This document shows, piece by piece, positions 1 through 9,274 of a stretch of 64,000 bases of DNA (position 1 is the first letter of the stretch; the number at the start of each line of letters is the position of its first letter). This stretch comes from Enoplolaimus lenunculus (Eukaryota > Nematoda > Enoplea > Enoplida > Thoracostomopsidae), in assembly GCA_030248215.1 (NCBI GenBank), contig JASANG010001362.1, forward strand, positions 1 through 64,000. The letters are read 5' to 3'. The notes under the pieces are model-generated. The model did no database searches. It saw nothing but the letters and a program-made list of their open reading frames with translations, and was not told the origin of the DNA. The position numbers and the translations under genes were made by a program.

Positions 1-331
1 CCCTAATTAGAGACCATAAATGGCAGTTATCGCTATTTGTAGAGCTTCAATGAGTTCAGGATCAAATAAAGTTGAGTTCGAAACTTTAAAGCATATATTT
101 TGAAAGTACATCCGTAAGTATAACCTAGTATCGCTCACGCTTTTGATACAAGAGAAATAAACGTTTAGAATTCAACTGATAGTTGCAATTCCGGATACAT
201 TAGTAACGAAGGGTAGCGGAGAGCGGCGGGTTAAAAATAAATAATAGCTCGTACTAACCGAATAACAAGAGGGTCACCTTCTGGAGAGGCCAAATAAACA
301 TGTCTCCCCACTCTTATTCGGCTCACTACAG
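1..331 (-). mobile_element. Family A MITE (TA-flanked), cut by window start
   Basis: Reverse-oriented copy of the family described in full at 5173. The end reads CTTATTCGGCTCACTACAG followed by TA (332-333). The interior matches other copies (GACCATAAATG, TCAGGATCAAATAAAG, GAAACTTTAAAGC). The other end is outside the window. Confidence 0.8.
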
Positions 332-339
332 TATAAGCG

Positions 340-489
340 CATTCGTAAGCCTAAGCCTAATCGTAAGAATGAGTGTATACCTAAGCCTATGCCTAAACTT
401 AAGCATTTGCAAAAAACAAGTCTAAAGCCTAAGCTTATGATATTGCGGTCCCGCAGAAAAATGCTCGGACCCAGATCTTTACATGGACC
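340..489 (-). mobile_element. Family D MITE, partial
   Basis: Reverse-oriented. It has repeated CCTAAGCC/CTAAGC units followed by GGTCCCGCAGAAAAATGCTC and the terminal ATCTTTACATGGACC at 475-489. The opposite terminal inverted repeat is missing; the element abuts the family A copy. Confidence 0.6.
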
Positions 490-832
490 ATTACCAGGTT
501 ATTATATTTGGGCATATTTTATACATTTTAGGCGCGCAGTTTGCGAAATCATACAACGAGTAATAACGCAAAGCTGTTTGCAAAGAATAGGCATCGACGG
601 TTCCCTGTGTTTAGTTATTTTTCTAATCACTAAAGCTCATTTACGTTTGCTTTAACGTTGTTTTTACAGCGAGATGTAACGATTTTTTCGAAGTCGTACG
701 CAAAAATTTGTTTTTTTAATTGCAAAAAATATTCTTGCATCTTTTAAGTTTGATTTTCTATATAAGGTGGAAAGAGGCTGCTTTGCACACTCGTGTTTGT
801 GTGTTTTTATACGAGACGCAAAAACGTTTTTG
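490..832. other. No feature seen
   Basis: AT-rich sequence. The open frame that crosses into it from the D element is not a gene. I see nothing else. Confidence 0.4.
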
Positions 833-1156
833 GCAGGGTGCAATTGAAGGAGAAAAATAGCGGAGCCGGATGTCTGTACATTTTTTAAGAGCCGGAGCTA
901 TTTAGCTAGATTAAAATGGTGTTAAATTTTTCAATTTCACCATGTAAATCTGTGAACTGTAGGGTGCAACCGGAATTTCAGTTCCCGTAGAAATATCTAT
1001 TTTTACTGTGCCGGATGTCTGTAAATTTTTATACGAGCCGGAGCTATTTAGCTAGATTACAATGGTGTTAAAATTTTTAATTTCACCATGTAAATCTGTG
1101 AACTGTAGGGTGCAACCGGAATTTCAGTTCCTGTACAAACATCTATTTTTACTGTG
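833..1156 (+). repeat. Two tandem 145-bp units related to family Q
   Basis: Units 865-1009 and 1010-1156 each run from GCCGGATGTCTGTA through GAGCCGGAGCTATTTAGCT and GGGTGCAACCGGAATTTCAG to TTTTTACTGTGC, with few differences. The lead-in GGCAGGGTGCAATTGAAG (833 on) and the motifs GGGTGCAACCGGA and GCCGGAGC tie it to family Q at 2445. It is probably a Q element whose interior duplicated. Confidence 0.75.
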
Positions 1157-1498
1157 CAATTCAGGTAATTTTCCCCTTTTTTTCCAATATTCTTTATGTC
1201 ATATAGAAATTCACCAGTCATGAATTCCTTATCTCGAATGAATCTTTAGTAGGAGAACGACACTGACGAAATCTATAATTTGTTTAATGTACAGTTTAAC
1301 TCTTCAATTCTAAACATGGTTTGATGACGAAAACCTCCAGTGAAACTTCTACCAACAACAGGCCAATAGAAATATATAAGGAAATGAGTCTGGCTCCGGT
1401 TTAGAGCAGAGCTGCCACTACCCGCGGATCAACGCGGGCCGGCTAAAAAATCTGATTTGAGTATACCCGCAGGTAAAGAATTTCAAACCCCCCAGTTA
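1157..1498. other. Unassigned; GC-rich hairpin fragment at 1405-1485
   Basis: Mostly unremarkable. Around 1405-1485 GCTGCCACTACCCGCGG and CCGCAGGTAAAG look like one end of another inverted-repeat element, with CCCGCG/CGCGGG able to pair. No partner end was found. Confidence 0.3.
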
Positions 1499-1857
1499 TT
1501 GGACTTATTTTTAACCCTTTCTCCGCCACTCTTCGTTACCAATATATCCGGAATTGCAACTATCCGTTGAATTATAAATGTTTATTTCTCTTTTATATCA
1601 AAAGCTTGAGCGATAATGCAAGGTAATACATATGAATGTACTTTTAAAACTTAAGTATGCTTTAAAGTTTCGAACTCAACATTATTTGGTCCTGGAGTGG
1701 TTTATGCACTACAGATTGAGATAGACATTTACGGACTCTAGGTAGGGTTTAGGCACTGTACCTGCTTACGGACTATAATTAGGGATACGGAGTATTATTG
1801 ATTGTAACGCAAAATGATGACCCTCATTATATTACCCTCTTATTTGGGCCACTACAG
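1499..1857 (+). mobile_element. Family A MITE, 5' truncated
   Basis: Matches family A from the GGACTTATTTTTAACCC segment to the terminal GGGCCACTACAG, followed by TA at 1858-1859. The left terminal repeat is absent. Only 11 bp separate it from the next A copy in the same orientation. Confidence 0.75.
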
Positions 1858-1868
1858 TATAGAGGTTA

Positions 1869-2292
1869 CTGTATTGACCAGAATAAGAGGGGGACTGCTA
1901 TTTATTGGGCCTCTCCAGAGGGTACCCCCTTGTTATTCGGTTACGGACTGTTATTTATTTTTAACCCACGCTCCGCCGCCCTTCGTTACTGATATAACGG
2001 TACTGCAATTATCCGTTGAATTAAGCGTTAATTTGTTTTGTGTCAATAGCTTGAGCGATAATGCAAGGTTTTACTTAGGAATGTACTTTCAAAATTTAAG
2101 TACGCTTTAAAGTTTCAAACTCAAATTATTTGGTCCTAAAGTCATTTATGCGCAACAATTAGGGTTAATTGACATTTATGGACTCTAATTAGGGTTTAGG
2201 GACGCTATCCGCTTACGGACTCTTATTAGGGATACGGACTCCTATTGATTCGGACCCAAAATGGGGACCGCCTCTTATTCGGGTCAATACAG
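1869..2292 (+). mobile_element. Family A MITE, full length
   Basis: 424 bp flanked by TA (1867-1868 and 2293-2294). Left end CTGTATTGACCAGAATAAG; right end complement CTGTATTGACCCGAATAAG. Both ends carry T where other copies have G (CTGTAGTGACC). It has no coding capacity; the short frames in it recur in other copies. Confidence 0.85.
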
Positions 2293-2444
2293 TAAGTATA
2301 TTTATATATATTTGGCTTGGAACAATATGTTCACAAGTTTTCTGTATGTCTTAACACGAACTGCGACGAAATCAAAAACAAAAGTGTGGTTTATACACTC
2401 TACCTGCCATAATTTTGTACAGACAATATTTTGATTTAGTTACT

Positions 2445-3132
2445 GGCCAGCAGGGTGCAACCGGAGGTGAAAACTGCCGGAGCCGGAAGTCAGTTTTAGC
2501 CAATATCTGCAATATGTTATGAAGTTGTTTGGTTTTACGGTGCTGTAGTGACCCGAATCAGAGGGATGACTGATATTTATTTCGCCTCAACAGAGGGAAC
2601 CCCCCTTGTTATTCGGTTACAGACTGTTATTTAATTTCAACCCGCCCTCCGCAACCCTTCGTTACTGATATATCCGGTATTGCAACGATCCGTTGAATTA
2701 AATGTTTTTTGCCTTGTATCAAAAGCTTGAGCGATATGCGAGGTTATACTTTGGAATGTGACTTGACTATCAAAACTTATATAAGTACGCTTTAAAATTT
2801 CGAACACAACTTTAATTTGGTCCTAAAGTCATTTATGCGCTACAGTTAGGGATAATTGACATTTATGGACTCTAATTTGGTTAAGGTACAATATCTGCTT
2901 ACGGACTCTTATTAGGGATACGGACTCCTATTGATTGGGACTCAAAATAGGGACCGGAAATTCTAAAAATTGTGACAAAAGTAGAACGAAACGCGCTAAA
3001 CAGATAAATTTTGCAAAATTATGCAAAATTTTACTACCGAAATTGCCGGAACCTCTGTTAAAAATTCTACCGGAGCCGGAGACCGATTTTCTACCGGAGC
3101 CGGAGGCAAACCTCCGGTTGTACCCTGCTGGC
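2445..3132. mobile_element. Family Q element (hAT-like) with a nested family A copy
   Basis: Left end GCCAGCAGGGTGCAACCGG (2446 on) and right end CCGGTTGTACCCTGCTGGC (to 3132) are inverted repeats. Internal GCCGGAGCCGGA motifs occur on both sides. Near-identical direct repeats TAGTTACTGGCC (2437-2448) and TAGTCACTGGCC (3133-3144) flank or slightly overlap the ends. This fits an 8-bp-type hAT target duplication, though the exact register is unclear. The interior is interrupted by a family A copy. Confidence 0.65.
2543..2957 (+). mobile_element. Family A MITE nested in Q, 3' end lost
   Basis: Starts CTGTAGTGACCCGAATCAG and runs to GGGACTCAAAATAGGGACC, then Q sequence resumes. The last roughly 25 bp, with the right inverted repeat, are absent. 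Its position inside Q makes it the younger of the two insertions. Confidence 0.75.
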
Positions 3133-3677
3133 TAGTCACTGGCCCATATTAACCTCGCTGCCGTCCCAAAATCCCACCAATGGGCTAGGATAGGATTTGT
3201 TTAGGTTCCATTCAAACATGTTTTGTACAACTGGACTAAATATTGTTTAATATATGGGGTTTGTCGTGAAATTTGAGAATTTGAACATGACTTTTCTCAA
3301 TAATAATAGTTGAAAAAAATATTTTCTGCTGTAATAAAAAATTGTCAAGCTAGGTGATGCATAGTTTTAGGGGTGGCAGTGTCGAGACGATGTAAGCAAG
3401 GGTTGAGCCGGGTCGATAGAGAAAACGAATTTTTATTATTGTCTGGCTTTAAAAGTTTTTGTGACATTAACAAAATTTGTGTGCTTGTAATAATAGATGA
3501 CAATCTTCTTTCTTAGCGAAGGTTTTTCAAATGTTCTGACACTCTCGTAGTTATTGGGCTAAGTAAAAATTTTTTGCTTAACATTGTTAGTTTTAACGTT
3601 AGAACAGTGTAATTTTACATACAGTAAAAGAATGCTTATTAGTGCTTACATGTTGCAGTATCATTTTTATTTTGCAG
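3133..3677 (+). other. Intron upstream of the syntaxin exon
   Basis: Presumed intron sequence ending in the acceptor TTTTATTTTGCAG at 3677. It is AT-rich and shows no recognisable feature. The previous syntaxin exon is not in the window. Confidence 0.5.
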
Positions 3678-4563
3678 GGCGAAGTTATTGATCATATTGA
3701 ATTCGTAATCATGCAAAGCGCAGATTATGTTCAACGTGCACGCGATGAAACCAAAAGAGCGATAATGTACAGAAATAAATATTTAAAGGTATGAATTTTT
3801 TCTTTAGTAATATTACGTATGGCTAAGTAAGTACATTCAAAAGTAACTTTCCGCGAATATAGCCTTAAGCTTTCCAATACTTTAGTACTGACACTTCTTG
3901 TGTTGTTTTGCGAAATACTCTATCAGTTTGATGTGAAGTTTGGGCTTGGATGGTTACTGCTCTGTTGACAAATAGCATATGAATAATTGGCATTCAATAC
4001 AGTGACATTTCCATCGTTTATTGTCATTGCATGTAAACGTAGAGCTCTTATTTACGTTAGTAAATGCGCCGAAAATACAAAAAGGGTATTTTATTGTTGC
4101 TAAAATGTTAAGATTTTGAAAAACGCTGAAAGTAGTTTTTCTGTTGAATTTTCTTTCTCCACGCTGTTTACGTTTGAACTGCAGTATACTTCGTTCGCGG
4201 TTTTTCCATCGCGTTTAATTTTTTTTGCTCGCGACCAGTTCATGTACAAGCTGTAATCACGGTTATAATCGCAGTAATCACAACCAGGTCAAATCGTGTT
4301 TACGAACGATTGCGTCTAAGAAACGAGCAATGCGATCAGAGCCGCACGGGTAGAATTCAGTAAAATCGCGTTCACAGAGTCACGATTTGGAATCCTATCG
4401 CGTTCGCACTAGTCTGATTGTGATAGTATCTAACTGAATTTATATATTTTAGAAACGTCTTATCTTCAGCTGTGCAGTTGCCCTTGGATTGATCATTGCT
4501 CTCCTGATTATTATAACTGTGCTTTGTTCAAACGGGTTTTGCAAAACACGGGAAGCAACATAA
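3678..4563 (+). CDS. Syntaxin (Qa-SNARE), last two coding exons
   Basis: This is the 3' end of a plasma-membrane-type syntaxin, a Qa-SNARE that zippers with SNAP25-like and VAMP partners to fuse vesicles. Exon 3678-3788 follows a TTTTGCAG acceptor, starts GEVIDHIE, contains ADYVQRARDETKRAI and ends at GTATGA. It is the C-terminal half of the SNARE helix. The intron before GE(V/M)I is a familiar position in syntaxins 1 to 4 (family knowledge). Exon 4453-4563 follows a TTTTAG acceptor and encodes KRLIFS, a single membrane anchor (about LIFSCAVALGLIIALLIII) and a short tail SNGFCKTREAT before TAA at 4561. Both exons are 111 nt and in phase 0. The tail after the anchor is longer than the few residues in human STX1-4. 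The Habc domain and first half of the SNARE helix must lie upstream of the window. ARDETKRAI favours the STX2/3/4 side, but the paralogue cannot be assigned. Confidence 0.88.
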
Positions 4564-4988
4564 GCAAGCAATAGTTGCTCGTTTATAATTAGCTTGCATT
4601 GCGTTTTGGATATTGTTGACTAATGAATGATGATTAGTTGTGGACGCAGCTGTTGCCTGTACATAATACTTTTAATTTTCTCTTTAATTTCTTATCTAAA
4701 CATACCATAATTTGGTTGTGTATACACGATGTAAAACTAAGGGTTTTGATTGAAAAGTTAAGTAAAAAGGATACGCTTCGAAGCTTAAAGTTTTTAGTAA
4801 TCATTTTGTACTTGACTGCATCGTATTAATAAGCATTCAAATTTTTGACAGCCATTGTAACCAATACTTAAGTTTTAGGGACAGCTCGGTCCGGAATCTC
4901 AAGTAGGATCATTTAAATATAATATTTTGTCATTTTATGTTAATATTTTGTTGCCCTCGTTGATTTAAATAATGTGTATTTTCTTTTT

Positions 4989-5059
4989 AATAAAAACCGG
5001 GTGTTCGGTAAACGAGCGCTTCGGACGTAAACTAACTCTCTGTATCTGACCTCAATAAA
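4989..5059 (+). terminator. Polyadenylation signals of the syntaxin transcript
   Basis: AATAAA occurs at 4989-4994 and again at 5054-5059, about 430 and 490 nt after the syntaxin stop. The 3' UTR would be 4564 to about 5015 or 5080. A family A transposon begins at 5173, just beyond, so the transcript probably ends before it. The hexamers are seen; their use is inferred. Confidence 0.5.
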
Positions 5060-5172
5060 ATTATTGCATGTGTATTTAGTATTGGTTTTGGAGTAGATAG
5101 GTGTCGAAACGAGTGTTTAGTACAAAATTGGTTTTACACTACAGCAATATGAAGTGTTTTTAGTATTGCTTA

Positions 5173-5560
5173 CTGTAGTGACCCGAATAAGAGGGGTGCT
5201 GATATTTATTTGGCCTCTCCAGAGAGTACCCCCTTGTTCGGTTACGGACTGTTATTTATTTTCAATCCGCCCTTCTTTACTAATATATCTCTGGTATTGC
5301 AACTATCCGTTGAATTAAACGTTTGTTCGCTTGAGCGATAATGCAAGGTTAAGCTTAAGAATTACCTTCATAGGTGTGCTTTAAAGTTTCGACCTCGACT
5401 TTATTTGTCCCAGGAATCATTTATGCGCAATAATTAGGGATAATTGACATTTATCGACTTGGTTTAGGGACTGCATCCGCTTACGGGCTCTTATTAGGGA
5501 TACGGACTTTTATTGATTGGGACTGAAAATGGGGAGCCCCTCTTATTCGGGTCACTACAG
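5173..5560 (+). mobile_element. Family A MITE, full length (reference copy)
   Basis: 388 bp with terminal repeats CTGTAGTGACCCGAATAAGA and, on the other strand, CTGTAGTGACCCGAATAAGA. TA is on both sides (5171-5172, 5561-5562). TA duplication and CTGT/CAGT-type ends are typical of Tc1/mariner-mobilised MITEs (inference). Landmarks in order: GGCCTCTCCAGAG, GGTTACGGACTG, GCAACTATCCGTTGAATTAA, GCTTGAGCGATAATGCAAGG, CATTTATGCGC, GGGATACGGAC. Confidence 0.88.
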
Positions 5561-5562
5561 TA

Positions 5563-6104
5563 TGTAATAAATCGAAAGAAGTGTTTCGTATAAAATGAAG
5601 AGGTTTGCGCTCGCGTAAAACCAGGACCTGGATGCAACTCTAATATACCTACACAGCATGGTTCCAGCTGGAATAAAATTCGATCGGGAACGAAATATAC
5701 GTGTAGGTATTCGGATCCCAATTTTATAAATCTTAAAGGTACACGTTACCGAAAATGACGGAATTGCATCTGTGGAATCACATTTGGCCGTAATCGAAAC
5801 AGAAGTGTCGTATATGACTATCGTAAAAGGCACATATAATGTGTATGAGGCGGGATCGAGTGGCAGCTCCAGTGTGACGTTTGTTTGTGATATACGACTG
5901 ATGTACTCAATTCTTTTTCCTGGAACAAAATAAGCAACTATGACGAGTTAATTTAAAAATTTAGTCTATAAGTGGTTTCGAAAATTTGAAAAAAATATTT
6001 ATTACAAATTCTCAAGAAACTCAGGCGGAAATTTTGCCCGAACTGGAATTTATTTTTCTGTCGAAAACAGACATTTAGCTGCATCATAACTTGGATCTGC
6101 TCAA
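5563..6104. other. Gene-free stretch between elements A and R
   Basis: The two overlapping minus-strand frames of 75 and 92 codons here have no recognisable domain and overlap the A element. No feature can be supported. Confidence 0.4.
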
Positions 6105-6113
6105 ATCTTTTCT

Positions 6114-6502
6114 AGGGATGTGCCGATTAATCGGCATCAGTAATAATCGGCACTTTTCGTGAGTATCGACATCGGTACTTCAAACAAATTACCGATTCTT
6201 TGCCGATACTTTCTGCACGTAGCAGTCAGTTGGAATGCTATCAGTTTCACTTTTTGTCCTATATCAGTGTGTTTGATCAGCGAAACTGTTATCTCTCTAG
6301 CGTTTGTGTTTGAAAAAATTAATTGAAAAGAACCGTTCTCATAAAATTATATTTGTTTATGGTTGTTCGGGCTTAAGCCTTCGTATAATGATGCTATGTG
6401 CTATCCTATTTGTTTATTAAACATGGTGTCTACTAAAGATGGAATCGGCATCGGCAAATTTCAATCGGCATCGGCTAAAATTTTGGTATCGGCACATCCC
6501 TT
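6114..6502. mobile_element. Family R hAT-type MITE with perfect target duplication
   Basis: 389 bp. Left AGGGATGTGCCGATTAATCG, right complement AAGGGATGTGCCGATACC. The interior is rich in ATCGGCATCGGC near both ends. A perfect 9-bp direct repeat ATCTTTTCT flanks it (6105-6113 and 6503-6511); 8 bp would be canonical for hAT, and one base is ambiguous. AGGG.TGTGCCGAT ends occur on hAT MITEs in several animal genomes (recollection). The intact duplication suggests a fairly recent insertion, 59 bp before the SDHAF2 start codon. Confidence 0.85.
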
Positions 6503-6515
6503 ATCTTTTCTGGTA

Positions 6516-6552
6516 GTATATATATACATATATACATATACATATATACATT
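6516..6552. repeat. TATA/TACA microsatellite
   Basis: Alternating TATATA and CATATA units lie between element R and the SDHAF2 ATG, in the place where the promoter or 5' UTR should be. Confidence 0.8.
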
Positions 6553-6561
6553 TAATGCATA

Positions 6562-6770
6562 ATGAATTTTGCACTATTTCGTTTAACTGCTGTGGGTATT
6601 CGTAACTTGGCATGTAATCGGTTTGCCTCTACCAGCACAATTTTAAGTAAATCAGAATCGATCATTGAGTCTCGTACACCACCAGCGTGTGAAGATGTTG
6701 AAACGAAACGTGCACGATTGTTGTACCAAAGCAAACAACGTGGCACTTTAGAAAATTGTATCCTTCTAGG
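6562..6770 (+). CDS. SDHAF2: SDHAF2 (complex II assembly factor 2), first coding exon
   Basis: SDHAF2/Sdh5 acts in the mitochondrial matrix and promotes covalent FAD attachment to the succinate dehydrogenase flavoprotein. The exon encodes 69 codons plus two bases. Residues 1 to about 30 have arginines and no acidic residue ([20 protein letters not shown]), as in a mitochondrial presequence. Residues about 47-69 carry the family start [15 protein letters not shown] then TLENCILL, nearly identical to the human [15 protein letters not shown]...LENCILL. The donor is CTAGG/GTAAGG at 6771. ATG 6562 is chosen because it opens the presequence; an overlapping out-of-frame ATG lies at 6555. The rest of the domain (family motif NDWDIYYW) was not found downstream in this window, so the gene is either split by a long intron or broken. 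A family R element ends 59 bp upstream and a family C element begins 10 bp inside the intron. Confidence 0.8.
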
Positions 6771-6780
6771 GTAAGGGAAC

Positions 6781-6959
6781 GGCCAATGTTACTTTGAGGA
6801 GCGTAACAGTAGATTAAGCGTATTCCTGAGCCTAAGTCTAAGCCTAAGCGTTGAAAAAATGACTTCCTAAGCATAAGGACAAAAATGTAATCTAGAATCT
6901 AAACCAACTCTTTTATAGACAAACCAGAAACCTGGACGCCCCTTAACGTAACATGGGCC
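6781..6959 (+). mobile_element. Family C MITE in SDHAF2 intron 1
   Basis: 179 bp. Left GGCCAATGTTACTTTGAGG, right complement GGCCCATGTTACGTTAAGGG. The interior has GAGCCTAAGTCTAAGCCTAAG and AATGTAATCTAGAATCTAAAC, shared with the copy at 13528. It begins 10 bp after the SDHAF2 5' splice site. Confidence 0.8.
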
Positions 6960-7730
6960 GCGTGAACTAAGCACCTGTAATCATTTGGTACTAAAAGTCC
7001 TCTAAAGTTATGAACGAATATGGTCGCTGTAGGTGGCTGTGCCACACTTAAACCTATTTCAAATTAAAACTAAAATATAAAATAAAACCCTATATCAAAA
7101 CCACACCTTAAGGGAGTCCCTGGCTCCACCTAGTCTCTCTTAGAACTTAAGTTAGGCTTAGGCGTGGCTACAAGGCGTAAAAACTGGTAAATCTATGCTA
7201 TGGCGGCTGTGTCCGCAATGTAAACCTACCTGGGCCCTGCGTGGCCATTTAGTACTCGTTAATTAATGTTGCATTTAGTTTTGGCCTATTTTGCGACTAA
7301 GGACATAACTAGGCTATGTCAGCACCAATATGGTGCTTTAATGTTATGAGTGTCTCAGGTTGTTGTTGTTGTGTTGGAACCAGAACCGGGTGTGTGGCTC
7401 TGGACCTCAACCGCATCGCGGACACCCAATTGTGGGTGTCGGCAGAAATGCAAATGAGGTCGAGATGCATATGGGTAGCCAGGACCGGAATCATTATTAT
7501 ATTCTTGGCTGGTAGAAACGGTTGATTTTTGGTCTCAATATTTGGTGCGCATTTAAAGTTTTAAACATTGAATCGAATTAGTTTAAGTTTAGTCACGGTG
7601 GCTTAAGATGTGAAGGAAACTACGGAGTATTGGTTTAATCGGCGTTGCGCAAGGCGCGGAATTTACCCAGTATCGGATACTGGTGTTATGTGCTAAAAAG
7701 GAACTTGGGAATAAACCGGAGAACCTGGGG
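6960..7730. other. No gene recognised
   Basis: Contains an inverted-repeat patch at about 7395-7485. It has GGACCTCA against TGAGGTCG and a tight hairpin GACACCCA-ATTG-TGGGTGTC at 7421-7440. The two opposing frames of 61 and 69 codons there reflect that symmetry. No protein similarity recognised. Confidence 0.4.
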
Positions 7731-7740
7731 AAACGTAGTC

Positions 7741-7888
7741 TAATAAATCTAACGGGGTTAGATTTATTATTCTACAACGGCTTGGCCAAATCTAACGGGG
7801 TTAGATTGGTCGGAAATTTGGTGTAACTCTAACGGGGTTAGAGTACACGGTTTTACAGGGTGTAATTCTAACGGGGTTAGAATTGCAC
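7741..7888. repeat. Array of four covarying GGG-loop hairpins
   Basis: Four palindromes share CTAAC-GGG-GTTAG. Loops are centred at 7755, 7798, 7835 and 7874, so spacing is 43, 37 and 39 bp. Outer stems differ but stay paired. Hairpin 1: TAATAAATCTAAC with GTTAGATTTATTA, 13 bp perfect. Hairpin 2: GGCC-a-AATCTAAC with GTTAGATTGGTC. Hairpin 3: GTGT-a-ACTCTAAC with GTTAGAGTACAC. Hairpin 4: GTGTAATTCTAAC with GTTAGAATTGCAC, one G-T pair. Hairpins 2 and 3 bulge one A at the same place. A 116-codon minus-strand frame (7767-8117) passes through the array; it has no known domain. Confidence 0.9.
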
Positions 7889-8580
7889 GGATTCTGGATA
7901 ACGGCGGAAATATTAGTAACGGTAAAGCCAGTGGCTGAATTAAACCAGATTCAGGCGTCGGCTTTAAGGATTCCGGCTCGGGTTGCCAGTTAAATTGCAT
8001 AACCTGTAATTTGCTGGTATTAAATATTGAATATTTGGTGTCATACGGGTTTTGGGTTGGGATTTTTAATAAACATTTACCGGCCGCGTTTACTAAATCA
8101 GAGGGATAAGCATACATCGAGGAAAGAACATAACAGGCGATACAGGGTACAGGCTTAAGTCCAAATCACGAACTTCTCACAGTGCAGTGGAAAGCACTAC
8201 CGGGTATCCGGGCAGGGGTGATTGCCACATATCATTTGTCAAAAATGTTACACAATCTCATTTGCTCTAAAATCTTTTTAGCCTCTCCTTTGTGGTTTTC
8301 CTAAAACCCCCCCTTCCAACCCCCACAAACAAGGGAAGCAAAAATTCCCCCCCCCAAAAAAAAAAACCGAAAGAAAGGGAGAAAAAGCAGCGAACCATTT
8401 ATTCAATTCGCAACATAAACTCTTGCGTTATCGGACATTTTAACACTACTTGCGAGGTCAACCAACGCATTAAGTCATTGTAGGCCAACCAACGTCGGCG
8501 GCAGAATGCAACTGGAAGTAAAATACCGCAATCAAAACCGCAATATGGTGGCCCATGAATAGAACAGTGGCTTAAAGTTT
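7889..8580. other. Unassigned sequence with C/A homopolymer patch
   Basis: A C-run and A-run low-complexity patch lies at 8297-8367. The rest, including CCACCGGTATCCGGG-like GC-rich pieces near 8190-8220, could not be assigned. The 63-codon frame over the low-complexity patch is not credible. Confidence 0.35.
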
Positions 8581-8584
8581 TTCA

Positions 8585-8890
8585 GGGTGGAAAACTTATG
8601 ACCAGGAGTACAGCGCAGCCACTCCTGTATGACGACCTGGTTTTGCACTGGTTGGTAGGAAAAATCAGAGGCACAGGTTTTGCTGGGGAAAAGTTTAAAA
8701 TTCACAAACCTGGATATTCGCTGGTTAGTCGGGTCTCTCAAATCACTCCGGTCGCTCTAATCCCGAGAGTTTCTAAAATCTCTAAAGTCACACGAGTCTT
8801 GAGTCGAGTTTATCAAAGAAAACTAGATGCTTTCTCAAAACTGGCTTATGGTGACGAGTAGCCAGGAGTCCGTCAAAGTTTTTGGTACGC
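8585..8890 (+). repeat. Family E dispersed repeat
   Basis: Starts GGTGGAAAACTTATGACCAGG, then CAGCGCAGCCACTCC and GTTGGTAGGAAAAATCA. The same order of motifs recurs at 9275 and, further diverged, at 63505. No terminal inverted repeats or reading frame are seen; its class is unknown. Confidence 0.5.
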
Positions 8891-8949
8891 CACTGCGCGC
8901 AGTGTATGAGATAACCATTCCCATGAGACATTCATAGAACTAATTTTAG

Positions 8950-9180
8950 CAAGTTTGGGCAATTGTCGTTTTGGCGAACACCGCGTTTGGGCAATTTTTG
9001 TTTGGGCAATTGATGCATTTGGGCAATTGTTAAATTTGGACAATTACCGTTTTGACAATTGTCGCGGTTGGGCAAACTGCCACATTTAAGCAATTGTCGT
9101 ATCTGGCAATTGTCGGGTTTGGGCAATTGTCGTTTGGGAAATCATCGTTTGCGCAATTGTCGTTTATGCAATCGTGTCAA
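8950..9180 (+). repeat. Degenerate GGGCAATTG tandem array
   Basis: About a dozen variants of TTTGGGCAATTGTCG spaced 15-20 bp, each centred on the palindrome CAATTG. Frames in all phases are low-complexity readings of the repeat. Confidence 0.8.
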
Positions 9181-9274
9181 TCTGTTATGTATGGTAACGC
9201 TAATAACAAACCTGTCAAAAATACCAAAGAAAGTTTGTAAGGCGAATAGGCCAATGTATAGCACATGGGCTTCT

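Noticed and set aside
340-450. CCTAAG repeats as a telomere or interstitial telomere
   Set aside because: Units are irregular, and they sit between MITE ends in the full-length copy at 62392.
7767-8117. 116-codon minus-strand frame
   Set aside because: About a third of it is the hairpin array in translation (repeated LTPLELH); the rest matches no family I know.
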